Below are positions 1-5,005 of a DNA stretch of 5,005 nt, in pieces (position 1 is the first letter of the stretch; every line of letters starts with the position of its first letter). Source of the stretch: an uncultured Rhodospirillaceae bacterium. GTDB lineage: Bacteria > Pseudomonadota > Alphaproteobacteria > Rhodospirillales > UBA2165. The translations under genes were made by a program, and so were the position numbers. The stretch is from positions 1 through 5,005 of the forward strand of contig CAJXJM010000225.1 in assembly GCA_913054205.1 (NCBI GenBank). The letters run 5' to 3'. The notes beneath the pieces were generated by a model. That model was not told where the DNA came from. It did not search any database and saw only the letters and a list, made by a program, of their open reading frames with translations.

Positions 1-97
1 CGCTAATGCCGGCGACGCGGCCTGAAAACAGCATCAGTAAAACGCTTCCAAGACCCAAAATAGCGCCGCCGATCAAAGGATTAACAATCATTTCCAT
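1..97 (-). CDS. YeeE/YedE family membrane protein, N-terminal fragment
   Basis: Only the first 32 codons are present; the gene continues past the left edge. The ATG is at 97-95, preceded by an AGGA ribosome site (108-105) at 7 bases spacing. The peptide starts MEMIVNPLIGGAILGLG and continues through a hydrophobic stretch to SGRVAGIS. This layout (Gly-rich first membrane helix, then a G-R-x-A-G-I-S turn) is what I know from the start of YeeE/YedE (DUF395) inner-membrane proteins, which include the thiosulfate importer TsuA and the paired short half-size forms of proteobacteria. Substrate and whether it is a long or half-size form cannot be told from this fragment. A second in-frame ATG at 91-89 is a less likely start because it is poorly spaced from the AGGA. 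The family call rests on about 30 residues, so it is probable rather than certain. Confidence 0.72.
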   Translation of the reverse strand, partial: MEMIVNPLIGGAILGLGSVLLMLFSGRVAGIS

Positions 98-135
98 TTT
101 TACATCCTATCTCAGTATCAATACTTTGCAGACAA

Positions 136-144
136 TTTATACCA
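136..144 (-). promoter_or_regulatory. Candidate extended -10 promoter for the YeeE-like gene
   Basis: On the minus strand the bases read TGGTATAAA, an extended -10 (TGn followed by TATAAA, 5 of 6 to consensus). It would start transcription near 129 and give a leader of about 30 bases that includes the AGGA ribosome site. No good -35 hexamer is seen, which is tolerable for an extended -10. A short interrupted palindrome, GTATCAATAC (115-124), lies just downstream and could be an operator, but it is too short to claim. The candidate suggests the YeeE-like gene can be transcribed separately from the small gene upstream. Confidence 0.35.
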
Positions 145-170
145 GATAAACCTAATATTACCGATCTATT

Positions 171-548
171 TTAAAGTGCTGGCGGCAAATTCACCGTAAA
201 ATTTTCACCATCTTTTGTCGTCTCCGCATGCGCCATTAGGTTAGCCATTACTTCCATAGAAGTATCAATCACCCAACGGGTTTGCGCCTCGCCGATTTCA
301 TTTTCTGCAGCAATTACTTCAGGCAAGATATGTTGTTGGAGAAAGCCGGCGACACCCGCCAAAGCACGTGCTGTCAGCCGCAGCTTACGGTCTTTTACGA
401 TAAATGAATTACCGCTCTCTAAAATCTCCGCGATGCGCTCAAGTTCCGCCATCATTTCGGTGATCTCGGGCGTCTCGCGTTCGGTTTTATTTGCGGCAAA
501 TCGGAGATAACCCGCATAAAAGTTGTAATCGGTCATTAGGCCAGCCAT
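171..548 (-). CDS. Conserved-looking hypothetical protein, 125 aa, all-helical
   Basis: I do not recognise this protein. It has no signal peptide, no membrane segment and no Cys/His metal motif. It looks like a soluble helical protein: an N-terminal aromatic segment (DYNFYAGYLRF, 7-17), then amphipathic helices at about 29-45, 56-81 and 83-108, ending in NFTVNLPPAL. It has one Trp (92) and many Met and Ala residues. The start is uncertain: ATG at 548-546 has only a distant AGGGA (566-562, 13 bases away), while the alternative ATG at 536-534 (residue 5) has no clear ribosome site. Its stop lies 73 bases before the start of the YeeE-like gene on the same strand, so co-transcription is possible. 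Its start is 37 bases from the divergent yaiI start. Codon use and composition look like the neighbours, and the opposite-strand reading offers no competing long frame, so it is probably a real gene. Confidence 0.7.
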   Translation of the reverse strand: MAGLMTDYNFYAGYLRFAANKTERETPEITEMMAELERIAEILESGNSFIVKDRKLRLTARALAGVAGFLQQHILPEVIAAENEIGEAQTRWVIDTSMEVMANLMAHAETTKDGENFTVNLPPAL

Positions 549-576
549 AAGTTAAATCTAATCCCTAATAACACAC

Positions 577-580
577 GAGG
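577..580 (+). promoter_or_regulatory. Ribosome binding site deciding the TTG start of yaiI
   Basis: GAGG at 577-580 sits 5 bases before the TTG at 586. In the yaiI frame a TAA stop occurs at 559-561 and no ATG or GTG codon lies between it and the conserved VDADACP motif, so this site together with the TTG is the only reasonable initiation point. Confidence 0.65.
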
Positions 581-585
581 TCAGC

Positions 586-1032
586 TTGCAGGAAATTTAT
601 GTGGATGCAGATGCATGTCCTGTCAAAGACGAAGTGATAAAAGTCGCGGCGCGGCATAATCTCAAAGTTTTTATGGTTAGTGACGGCGGCATCAGGCCCT
701 ATCCAAGCCCGCTCGTAGAATTGGTAATTGTCGAGCAAGGTGCTGACGCGGCGGATGATTGGATCGCCGAGCACATTGGCATCAAAGATATTGTCGTCAC
801 CAGTGATATTCCATTGGCAGCCCGATGTCTGGAAAACGGCGCGTCAGCACTAAAGCCCAATGGCGAGGCATTTACGGAGAACTCTATCGGCATGGCGCTG
901 GCGACCCGAGATTTAATGCAGGGCCTCCGTGAAACCGGCGAGATAACCGGCGGCCCCCGCCCCTTTTCGAAACGCGATCGCTCGGAATTTCTAAATGCGC
1001 TAGAAGTCGCCGCACAAAAGTTAATTAAGTGA
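586..1032 (+). CDS. yaiI: YaiI/YqxD family protein (DUF188, UPF0178)
   Basis: A 148-residue protein, close to the usual 145-160 of this family. The family signature is plain: VDADACPVK at 6-14, GADAAD at 53-58, TSDIPLA at 72-78, a conserved stretch around LKPNGE (89-94), RD (108-109), GGP (122-124) and DR (131-132). The N-terminal Asp pair (D7, D9) and D74 resemble the acidic active-site cluster of PIN-like nucleases, and the family is generally placed near the PIN fold, but as far as I know no enzymatic role is settled. It starts with TTG; the conserved motif begins only 5 residues in, so no longer N-terminus is expected, and an in-frame stop lies shortly upstream. It appears to be a single-gene unit, divergent from the small hypothetical gene and convergent with the permease. 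Its stop codon overlaps a hairpin that may terminate it. Confidence 0.93.
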   Translation: MQEIYVDADACPVKDEVIKVAARHNLKVFMVSDGGIRPYPSPLVELVIVEQGADAADDWIAEHIGIKDIVVTSDIPLAARCLENGASALKPNGEAFTENSIGMALATRDLMQGLRETGEITGGPRPFSKRDRSEFLNALEVAAQKLIK

Positions 1033-1046
1033 CAGTCGCTTAATTA
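1022..1046 (+). terminator. Hairpin over the yaiI stop codon, possible terminator
   Basis: The arm at 1022-1032 pairs with 1036-1046 (11 pairs, one G-T wobble) around a CAG loop. The TGA stop of yaiI is inside the left arm. On the plus strand the stem is followed by TTTGCGAATTTTTG, so a broken T-rich tail exists. On the minus strand the sequence after the stem reads ACTTTTG, so weak action for the opposite-strand permease is conceivable. The stem is AT-rich and the tail is interrupted, so efficiency is uncertain. Confidence 0.45.
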
Positions 1047-1060
1047 TTTGCGAATTTTTG

Positions 1061-1080
1061 ACGATGCGTTGTTGCATCGT
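1061..1080. repeat. Perfect 7-bp inverted repeat between convergent genes
   Basis: ACGATGC (1061-1067) and GCATCGT (1074-1080) pair perfectly around the 6-base loop GTTGTT. There is no T tract after it on either strand, so a simple intrinsic terminator is not supported. It lies in the 96-base gap between the 3' ends of yaiI and the permease and may protect or shape the ends of either transcript. Confidence 0.4.
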
Positions 1081-1083
1081 GAT

Positions 1084-1101
1084 AGGGAGCTTAACCTCCC
1101 T
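1084..1101. repeat. 6-bp inverted repeat AGGGAG/CTCCCT
   Basis: AGGGAG (1084-1089) pairs with CTCCCT (1096-1101) around a CTTAAC loop. It is the third hairpin in a row in this convergent gap and lies 28 bases past the stop codon of the minus-strand permease. No T tract follows on either strand. The arms share a core with the palindrome at 3019-3039, but loop and flanks differ, so a common origin is only a possibility. Confidence 0.35.
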
Positions 1102-1128
1102 GAAATTGGAAATAAAGTTAAAGAGCTT

Positions 1129-2499
1129 TTATAACGTTGCGTGGCGCAGCGCGATGATAAACGCCATCATCAAAACAGCATTAAAAAATACTGAATACGG
1201 CGTCCATTTCCAACCGATGATATGCGACGGCACACCAGTAAAGCGTGACATAAAGAGTGTCGTCCCGGAATAGGGTGAAATCATGGTGCTTAAGCCCCAG
1301 CATCCAAGATAGACCAGCCCCAGCACCCAATCTCTCATACCAATGACTTCCGGTGGAATGAGTGCGCTCAATGACAGCACAACAATAACCGGATGCAGCC
1401 CCATGAGCCCGCAGCCAATAAAAATGGTCGTGATCGCAATGATCCGCGCATCGATCCACGGCAGCACGGCATCGAGCTGCGCGGTCAGATTTTCCGTCGG
1501 TATGATCGTCGCTATGCCGATACCAAAAACATTCGCCGCGACAAACATCAGCGCCTCATTTCTAAGATTTGCCAAGCTGGATATGACCTGATGGGACATT
1601 GAGCTCAAACGATCAATGGTACCAAATTGGCGTTCACCCAAGGTCACGTACCAAATCAGACCGAACGGCGGGCAAACAATTCCAAGGGCAATGGGAATGC
1701 TCACCTTGGTGAGATTGAGAACCAGCATTACCAACCCGATCAAAGATGCCAACAAAAGAACGGTTTTGACAATTTTGAGCGGCGGGCGCGGCGGAACATT
1801 CGGCTGCTCAGACGTAAGGACTTTCTTTCTGGGATAGCGCATGCGATCAAAGAGCCAGCCTCCTAAAATCATAATGACCGCCATCGCAAGTCCCTGGAAG
1901 ACAACCTCAGACCAAGATATGGTCGGAATGGCAACGAGCACTACGATCATGCCGATGTAAAAAGGTGACCAGGCCGATGCACTGGTAAAGCCATGCATGA
2001 TGGCAACGCTTAATCGCCGATGGAGGACCTCATCCGAGCGGTCTTTAAGAAGCGGGGAAAGCAAGCCCACCGCCGCGACATTCAAAAGGGCACCCAAAAT
2101 ATGAACGCCAATTGAAAGCCCTAAAAACCGGCGGCCCGGCGGTTGGTTCATGATTGCGTCGCGAGCGGATTTTAAAGATGGACTTTGACCGACCGGCAAT
2201 TGCAGCCAGGCAACGGCAAAAAACAGCAATAAAAACATACGTGATCGCGCCACACCGTCGATCAATGTTTCCCGCAACGTGTCGCTCTCAAACGCCGCAA
2301 ATATCCCAATGGCAAAGAGTGTCAATCCAGCAATGCGTTGTTTACTCGGGATCGCGCTAAACTGCAGCACAAGGAAAAATAGAATCAATCCCACTGTTAT
2401 TAGATTGAGCTGTGGAGACTCAACAAAAGCGCTTACAATTGCCAGAAGGCAAATGCTGAAATAAACCCACGCAGACAGTGTGAGGCGGTCAGAACTCAT
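1129..2499 (-). CDS. Multi-pass inner-membrane permease, ion-transporter-like, family unassigned
   Basis: A 456-residue, strongly hydrophobic protein with about 11-13 membrane segments (roughly 10-26, 31-50, 57-72, 88-100, 124-150, 176-192, 197-217, 245-263, 266-286, 315-334, 352-380, 390-408, 432-452). A basic, Pro-rich cytosolic-looking loop at about 218-244 (RMRYPRKK, then PPRPP) splits it into halves. Each half has a similar motif: FTSASAWSPFYIG (171-183) and LSTMISPYSGTT (403-414). GLHPVIVVLSLSALIPP (367-383) also looks like a substrate-site loop. Such a two-fold arrangement is known for ion-transporter superfamily carriers (DASS, ArsB/NhaD, TRAP large subunits), but I cannot name a family or substrate. 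The ATG at 2499 is preferred: it has GGAAA at 6 bases spacing, whereas the in-frame ATG at 2538 has no ribosome site and falls within a candidate -10 box. The longer form would have 469 residues. It stands alone, with no binding-protein partner beside it. Confidence 0.82.
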   Translation of the reverse strand: MSSDRLTLSAWVYFSICLLAIVSAFVESPQLNLITVGLILFFLVLQFSAIPSKQRIAGLTLFAIGIFAAFESDTLRETLIDGVARSRMFLLLFFAVAWLQLPVGQSPSLKSARDAIMNQPPGRRFLGLSIGVHILGALLNVAAVGLLSPLLKDRSDEVLHRRLSVAIMHGFTSASAWSPFYIGMIVVLVAIPTISWSEVVFQGLAMAVIMILGGWLFDRMRYPRKKVLTSEQPNVPPRPPLKIVKTVLLLASLIGLVMLVLNLTKVSIPIALGIVCPPFGLIWYVTLGERQFGTIDRLSSMSHQVISSLANLRNEALMFVAANVFGIGIATIIPTENLTAQLDAVLPWIDARIIAITTIFIGCGLMGLHPVIVVLSLSALIPPEVIGMRDWVLGLVYLGCWGLSTMISPYSGTTLFMSRFTGVPSHIIGWKWTPYSVFFNAVLMMAFIIALRHATL

Positions 2500-2505
2500 T
2501 TTTTG

Positions 2506-2510
2506 TTTCC
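2506..2510 (-). promoter_or_regulatory. Ribosome binding site favouring the shorter permease start
   Basis: On the minus strand GGAAA ends 6 bases before the ATG at 2499-2497. Nothing comparable precedes the upstream in-frame ATG at 2538-2536, so this site argues for the 456-residue form. Confidence 0.5.
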
Positions 2511-2533
2511 ATATAAGTGTTGAAGGCCGGTTG

Positions 2534-2561
2534 ATCATAAGTTTCTATGGGACCAACACAA
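2534..2561 (-). promoter_or_regulatory. Candidate promoter of the permease gene
   Basis: On the minus strand TTGTGT (2561-2556) and TATGAT (2539-2534, 5 of 6 to the -10 consensus) are 16 bases apart. Transcription would start near 2527, about 28 bases before the ATG at 2499 and downstream of the alternative ATG at 2538. The -35 matches only the first three consensus bases. The region also holds the small palindromes TGATCA (2532-2537) and TGATTATCA (2562-2570), possible operator half-sites in this divergent spacer. No clear plus-strand promoter for the GFA gene could be picked out. Confidence 0.35.
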
Positions 2562-2595
2562 TGATTATCAGGGATTTTCAGAGGAGGAGTTCCAC

Positions 2596-3012
2596 ATGGC
2601 AAAAATTACCGGCGGATGTTTATGCGGTGCCATTCGGTATGAAATCGAAGGCGAGCCGTTCCGAATTGCCAACTGCCATTGCGACGATTGCCGCAAAGCA
2701 ACAGGCTCAGCCTATGCCACCAATATATTTTTTCAGGAAGACCAAATAACGCTTCTTCAAGGTACTCTAAAAATATTCGAACACACGGCAGACAGCGGCA
2801 ATACGATGTTCAAAGAATTCTGTGACACCTGTGGCTCACAAGTTTTAGCCGGCGGATCCATGCGCCCCGGTGTTAAAAACGTCAAAGTAGGCAGTATCGA
2901 CGACGCGAGTTTTGTAATACCCGACGTCAATCTCTACACCTCGCACGCACTCAGCTGCACGCATATCGACGAAAATATTGAAAACTTCGAAGCCATGTCT
3001 CCGCCGGCATAA
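2596..3012 (+). CDS. GFA/CENP-V family zinc protein (glutathione-dependent formaldehyde-activating type)
   Basis: A 138-residue soluble protein, the normal length of the single-domain GFA family. The zinc ligands are all visible: GGCLCGAIRY (C8, C10), NCHCDDCRK (C27, C29, C32) and FCDTCGS (C76, C79). This is the family pattern for one structural and one labile, glutathione-responsive zinc. The founding member, Gfa, was described as speeding the adduct formation between formaldehyde and glutathione, but most homologues have no proven role, so no substrate is inferred. Near the C-terminus, where many members have a Trp (A-P-W type), this protein has SHALSCTHI, an altered spot with an extra Cys (121). 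The start is supported by a very strong purine-rich site (AGGAGG at 2582-2587, 8 bases from the ATG). The gene is divergent from the permease and convergent with the GST gene, whose stop codon is 2 bases away. Confidence 0.92.
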   Translation: MAKITGGCLCGAIRYEIEGEPFRIANCHCDDCRKATGSAYATNIFFQEDQITLLQGTLKIFEHTADSGNTMFKEFCDTCGSQVLAGGSMRPGVKNVKVGSIDDASFVIPDVNLYTSHALSCTHIDENIENFEAMSPPA

Positions 3013-3014
3013 TT

Positions 3015-3680
3015 CTAACCCCTCCCGTCAAGGGAGGGGAAATAAGTTTTTTCATCCCCCGCCTGCCAGACCGGGTATTTGGTCATGATTGCAGTGAAAG
3101 GCTCGGATGTGAGAATGCCGTCGAGCCATTTTTGCAGTTGAGGATAGGGGGCACCGTCAAACCAGTCCCGGTCCGTATTGGCAAACTGCCTGATAAACGG
3201 CGCGATGGCGTAATCGGCAAGCACTGGCTTAACACCAAACAGATAAGCCTGTGCGGCTAGGCGATCGTTCAAGAGAGTCAAAAAATTCTCACCTTCTGAT
3301 CTGTGATGAAGCGAGTCCTCGCCTTCGTAGCGATTGGCATATTTATAACGATCGAGATTGTCCTTAAAGTCGCCGTCCGCCGCTTGGATCAAAGCGAGCA
3401 TCTCATCGCGATCTCCAATCTCTGGCTCGAACCAATTCAACGGATCATTGCGCTTCAAACTCCAGAGCATGATCTCTAGACTTTCTTCCAGCACGGCGCC
3501 GTCTTCAAGTTGCAGAACCGGAACGGTGGCCTTTGGCGATTGCTCTATCATTTCGAGCGGCTTGTCGCGCAGCAGCACTTCCCGCAGCTCGCAGGTTTGG
3601 CCACTGACATAAAGTGCCATTCTTGCCCGCATCGCATAGGGACACCGCCGAAAGCTATAAAGGATGGGATAACCTGCCAC
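3015..3680 (-). CDS. Glutathione S-transferase family protein
   Basis: A 221-residue cytosolic protein with an N-terminal thioredoxin-like GST domain (about 4-80) and an all-helical C-terminal domain (about 90-205). The first domain has FRRCPYAMRARMAL with Cys13 in the CPxx position of glutaredoxin-2-like and omega/beta-like GSTs, the cis-Pro loop KATVPVL (V53-P54) and the glutathione-binding EES (65-67). The second domain has LADYAIAPFIRQF, the helix with the conserved Asp that stabilises the fold. A single active-site Cys suggests thiol-transfer or deglutathionylation chemistry, but the substrate is unknown. It starts with GTG at 3680, only 3 bases after the trhO stop and in the same frame. 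No other start lies between that stop and Cys13, so translation is probably coupled to trhO. The last residues (FPSLDGRG) are encoded by the palindrome; family relatives usually end near the KYPxWxxGDE segment. Confidence 0.9.
   Translation of the reverse strand: MAGYPILYSFRRCPYAMRARMALYVSGQTCELREVLLRDKPLEMIEQSPKATVPVLQLEDGAVLEESLEIMLWSLKRNDPLNWFEPEIGDRDEMLALIQAADGDFKDNLDRYKYANRYEGEDSLHHRSEGENFLTLLNDRLAAQAYLFGVKPVLADYAIAPFIRQFANTDRDWFDGAPYPQLQKWLDGILTSEPFTAIMTKYPVWQAGDEKTYFPSLDGRG
3019..3052 (+). terminator. Strong GC-rich hairpin terminator of the GFA gene, also GST coding sequence
   Basis: CCCCTCCC (3019-3026) and GGGAGGGG (3032-3039) pair perfectly (8 bp) around the loop GTCAA. On the plus strand the stem is followed by AAATAAG and then six T (3047-3052), a plausible intrinsic terminator for the GFA gene ending at 3012. 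The T tract starts 7 bases after the stem, a little far. On the minus strand there is no T tract after the stem, so it is a weaker terminator for the GST gene, whose final codons it contains. Its composition resembles the short palindromic repeats dispersed in many alphaproteobacterial genomes. Confidence 0.65.
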
Positions 3681-3683
3681 CGA

Positions 3684-4619
3684 TCAGGCCCGTTTCAAAT
3701 GCGAAAACGCGCCACTGCCAAGATGGATTTCATCTCTTTCTTTGGCCAATTCCATTTGCTTTTGGCGTTCGCCATAGCGCTCCATTTGCTCTTCAGATTT
3801 TGTGCCGTGGCATTTCGGACAACTAATACCCGGTTTATAGAGCGGTGATTTTTTATCTTCATCGCTAATGACATGACGGCAGGCATGGCAAAGATCATAA
3901 GGACCGACTTTTAAATCATGCCCAACAGAAACCCGATCATCAAAGACAAAACATTCCCCTTGCCACAGGCTTTTTTCCTCTGGAACTGTTTCGAGATACT
4001 TCAATATACCGCCTTCGAGGTGGAACACCTCTTCGTAACCTTGCGCTTTCAGATAAGCTGTCGATTTTTCACAGCGAATACCGCCGGTGCAAAACATCGC
4101 AATTTTTTTATTGCCGAGCGCATTGCCGTTGTTTTTTACCCACGCCGGGAACTCTCTAAATGATGTGGTTTGAGGATCAATCGCATGAGCAAAAGTGCCG
4201 ATCTCGACTTCGTAGTCATTGCGTGTATCAACCACCACCACATCTGGATCAGAAATAAGCGCGTTCCAATCTTCCGGCTTCACATAAGTGCCGACGATAA
4301 GATTGGGATCGATGCCGTCAACGCCCATGGTGACGATCTCTTTTTTGAGCCGCACTTTCATGCGTAAAAAAGGGGGCTCTTCGGCGTAAGAGTCTTTGTG
4401 TTTTAGATCCGCCAGACGCAGATCGGACCGAAGATAAGCCAAAACATTCGCGACACCTTCCGGCGCACCAGCGATTGTGCCGTTTACACCTTCCTCGGCG
4501 AGCAGCAACGTTCCCATAACGCTTTCGGCTAGGCATTTTTCCAGCAACGGTGCCTGGAGATCCTGATAGTCCTCCAGCTTGGCGAAGTGATATAGCGCTA
4601 CAACTCGAATTTCGGTCAT
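3684..4619 (-). CDS. trhO: tRNA uridine(34) hydroxylase TrhO, rhodanese-type (YceA)
   Basis: A 311-residue cytosolic enzyme. TrhO proteins use molecular oxygen and prephenate-related metabolism to hydroxylate uridine 34 of certain tRNAs, the first step toward 5-methoxy- or 5-oxyacetyl-uridine. Domains in order: an acylphosphatase-like N-terminal domain (about 5-95, with [12 protein letters not shown] at 41-52), a rhodanese domain (about 107-220) with [10 protein letters not shown] and the active-site loop [11 protein letters not shown] carrying the catalytic Cys177, then a C-terminal zinc-like region with CHAC (C244, C247) and CPKC (C267, C270), and a charged helical tail. All match the family order and length (300-350). 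The chosen ATG is at 4619-4617; a TTG just upstream is in frame but less likely. The ribosome site is weak. It lies 78 bases after an SDR gene and 3 bases before the GST gene. Confidence 0.95.
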   Translation of the reverse strand: MTEIRVVALYHFAKLEDYQDLQAPLLEKCLAESVMGTLLLAEEGVNGTIAGAPEGVANVLAYLRSDLRLADLKHKDSYAEEPPFLRMKVRLKKEIVTMGVDGIDPNLIVGTYVKPEDWNALISDPDVVVVDTRNDYEVEIGTFAHAIDPQTTSFREFPAWVKNNGNALGNKKIAMFCTGGIRCEKSTAYLKAQGYEEVFHLEGGILKYLETVPEEKSLWQGECFVFDDRVSVGHDLKVGPYDLCHACRHVISDEDKKSPLYKPGISCPKCHGTKSEEQMERYGERQKQMELAKERDEIHLGSGAFSHLKRA

Positions 4620-4663
4620 CAATTTTTCTGCAATTGTTGGAATATGGCCCCTGTTTTACGCCA

Positions 4664-4669
4664 ATTATA
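4664..4669 (-). promoter_or_regulatory. Candidate -10 box upstream of trhO
   Basis: The minus strand reads TATAAT, a perfect -10 hexamer, in the 78-base gap between the SDR gene and trhO. Transcription would start near 4657, about 38 bases before the trhO ATG. No good -35 is found at 16-18 bases, and no terminator is seen after the SDR gene, so trhO and the GST gene may use this promoter, read-through from the SDR gene, or both. Confidence 0.33.
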
Positions 4670-4697
4670 GCGCAAACCACAAGAATTAATGCGAAGT

Positions 4698-5005
4698 TCA
4701 GTCCTCGCCGGAAATCGCCCGCCGAATATCCGCATTGGCTTTTTGCAAGGTTTCCCCCCAGCGTCCGGATGTCGCGCCGCCATCAATGATCAGGTCTTGT
4801 GCGGTGATAAAGCTGCCTTCATCGCTGCATAAAAACAGCACGGCATTGGCGATATCATCAGGCGTTCCGGCGCGTGGAATCGGTTGACGATCGACAAATA
4901 CCTTTTCAACACGCGCCGCAACCTCGTCGGCTTCTTTGTCGCTCATGCCCCGGCTTTTACCAAAAATGCCGGTTGCAATGCCACCTGGGGAAACCGTATT
5001 GACGC
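4698..5005 (-). CDS. Short-chain dehydrogenase/reductase (SDR), C-terminal part
   Basis: The last 102 or so codons of an SDR oxidoreductase; the coding frame stays open to the right window edge, so the Met codon at 4946 is internal. Visible family landmarks are VNTVSPGGIATGIF (residues at the edge; the N-x-V-x-P-G strand after the catalytic YxxxK helix), the variable substrate-binding loop (GKSRGMSDKEADEV), and the C-terminal block GTPDDIANAVLFLCSDEGSFITAQDLIIDGGAT, typical of classical tetrameric SDRs of the FabG type. The nucleotide-binding GxxxGxG and the catalytic Ser/Tyr/Lys lie outside the window, so substrate and coenzyme cannot be told. A charged tail of about 20 residues follows the usual family end. 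It is the first visible gene of a same-strand run with trhO and the GST gene. Confidence 0.93.
   Translation of the reverse strand, partial: VNTVSPGGIATGIFGKSRGMSDKEADEVAARVEKVFVDRQPIPRAGTPDDIANAVLFLCSDEGSFITAQDLIIDGGATSGRWGETLQKANADIRRAISGED

Noticed and set aside
565..774. A 69-codon minus-strand frame opposite the start of yaiI.
   Set aside because: It is antisense to the conserved VDADACP region of yaiI and has no supporting feature.
1058..1273. A 71-codon plus-strand frame from the convergent gap into the permease gene.
   Set aside because: Most of it is antisense to the permease C-terminus; it starts in the hairpin region without a ribosome site and shows no motif.
1181..1459. A 92-codon minus-strand open frame inside the permease gene, and several plus-strand frames across the same gene.
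   Set aside because: They are alternative-frame shadows of a long, well-formed membrane protein gene.
2500..2538. The longer N-terminus (13 extra residues) of the permease from the ATG at 2538.
   Set aside because: No ribosome site precedes it, it overlaps a candidate -10 box, and the shorter start has GGAAA at proper spacing. It is not excluded.
2596..3680. A linked glutathione/formaldehyde detoxification cluster made of the GFA and GST genes.
   Set aside because: The genes are convergent, not co-transcribed, and no formaldehyde dehydrogenase or S-formylglutathione hydrolase is present in the window.
3510..3848. A 112-codon plus-strand open frame across the trhO/GST junction.
   Set aside because: It is antisense to two clearly identified genes, has no ribosome site of note and no recognisable motif.
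4318..4680. A 120-codon minus-strand open frame overlapping the start of trhO.
   Set aside because: It lies almost wholly within trhO in another frame, has a composition rich in Arg, Cys and Gly typical of a shadow frame, and shows no family motif.

Overview
The window reads as chromosomal DNA of an alphaproteobacterium. Base composition is roughly balanced. The protein relatives suggested by eye are proteobacterial, and there is a palindromic CCCCTCCC/GGGAGGGG element whose minus-strand reading gives the tail PSLDGRG, a pattern I associate with alphaproteobacterial genomes. This assignment is by inspection only. No tRNA, rRNA, CRISPR array, transposase, integrase or phage gene was found, and coding density is high with no gene-free stretch over 300 bases.

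Left part (1-1032). The minus strand carries the first 32 codons of a YeeE/YedE-type (sulfur/thiosulfate transport) membrane protein that runs off the left edge. Upstream of it on the same strand lies a small helical protein of unknown function. Divergent from that gene, with only 37 bases between the two start codons, is a YaiI/YqxD (DUF188, UPF0178) gene on the plus strand that uses a TTG start.

Middle part (1033-3012). A run of three hairpins (1022-1101) separates yaiI from the convergent 3' end of a large multi-pass membrane permease on the minus strand. I cannot assign the permease to a named family, but it shows a two-fold internal motif repeat like ion-transporter folds. A 96-base divergent intergenic region separates it from a plus-strand GFA/CENP-V-type zinc protein (glutathione-dependent formaldehyde-activating family).

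Right part (3013-5005). On the minus strand, in transcription order, lie the 3' end of a short-chain dehydrogenase/reductase, trhO (rhodanese-type tRNA uridine-34 hydroxylase), and a glutathione S-transferase. The last two are separated by 3 bases and look co-transcribed. The GST gene converges on the GFA gene with only 2 bases between stop codons. The terminator-like palindrome there forms part of the GST coding sequence and supplies its last residues.

The genes are mostly ordinary housekeeping or accessory metabolism. Two glutathione-linked proteins (GFA and GST) sit tail to tail, but nothing shows they act together. I see no convincing novel multi-gene system. The points most worth checking are the repeat-encoded GST tail, the unassigned permease and the unknown 125-residue protein.
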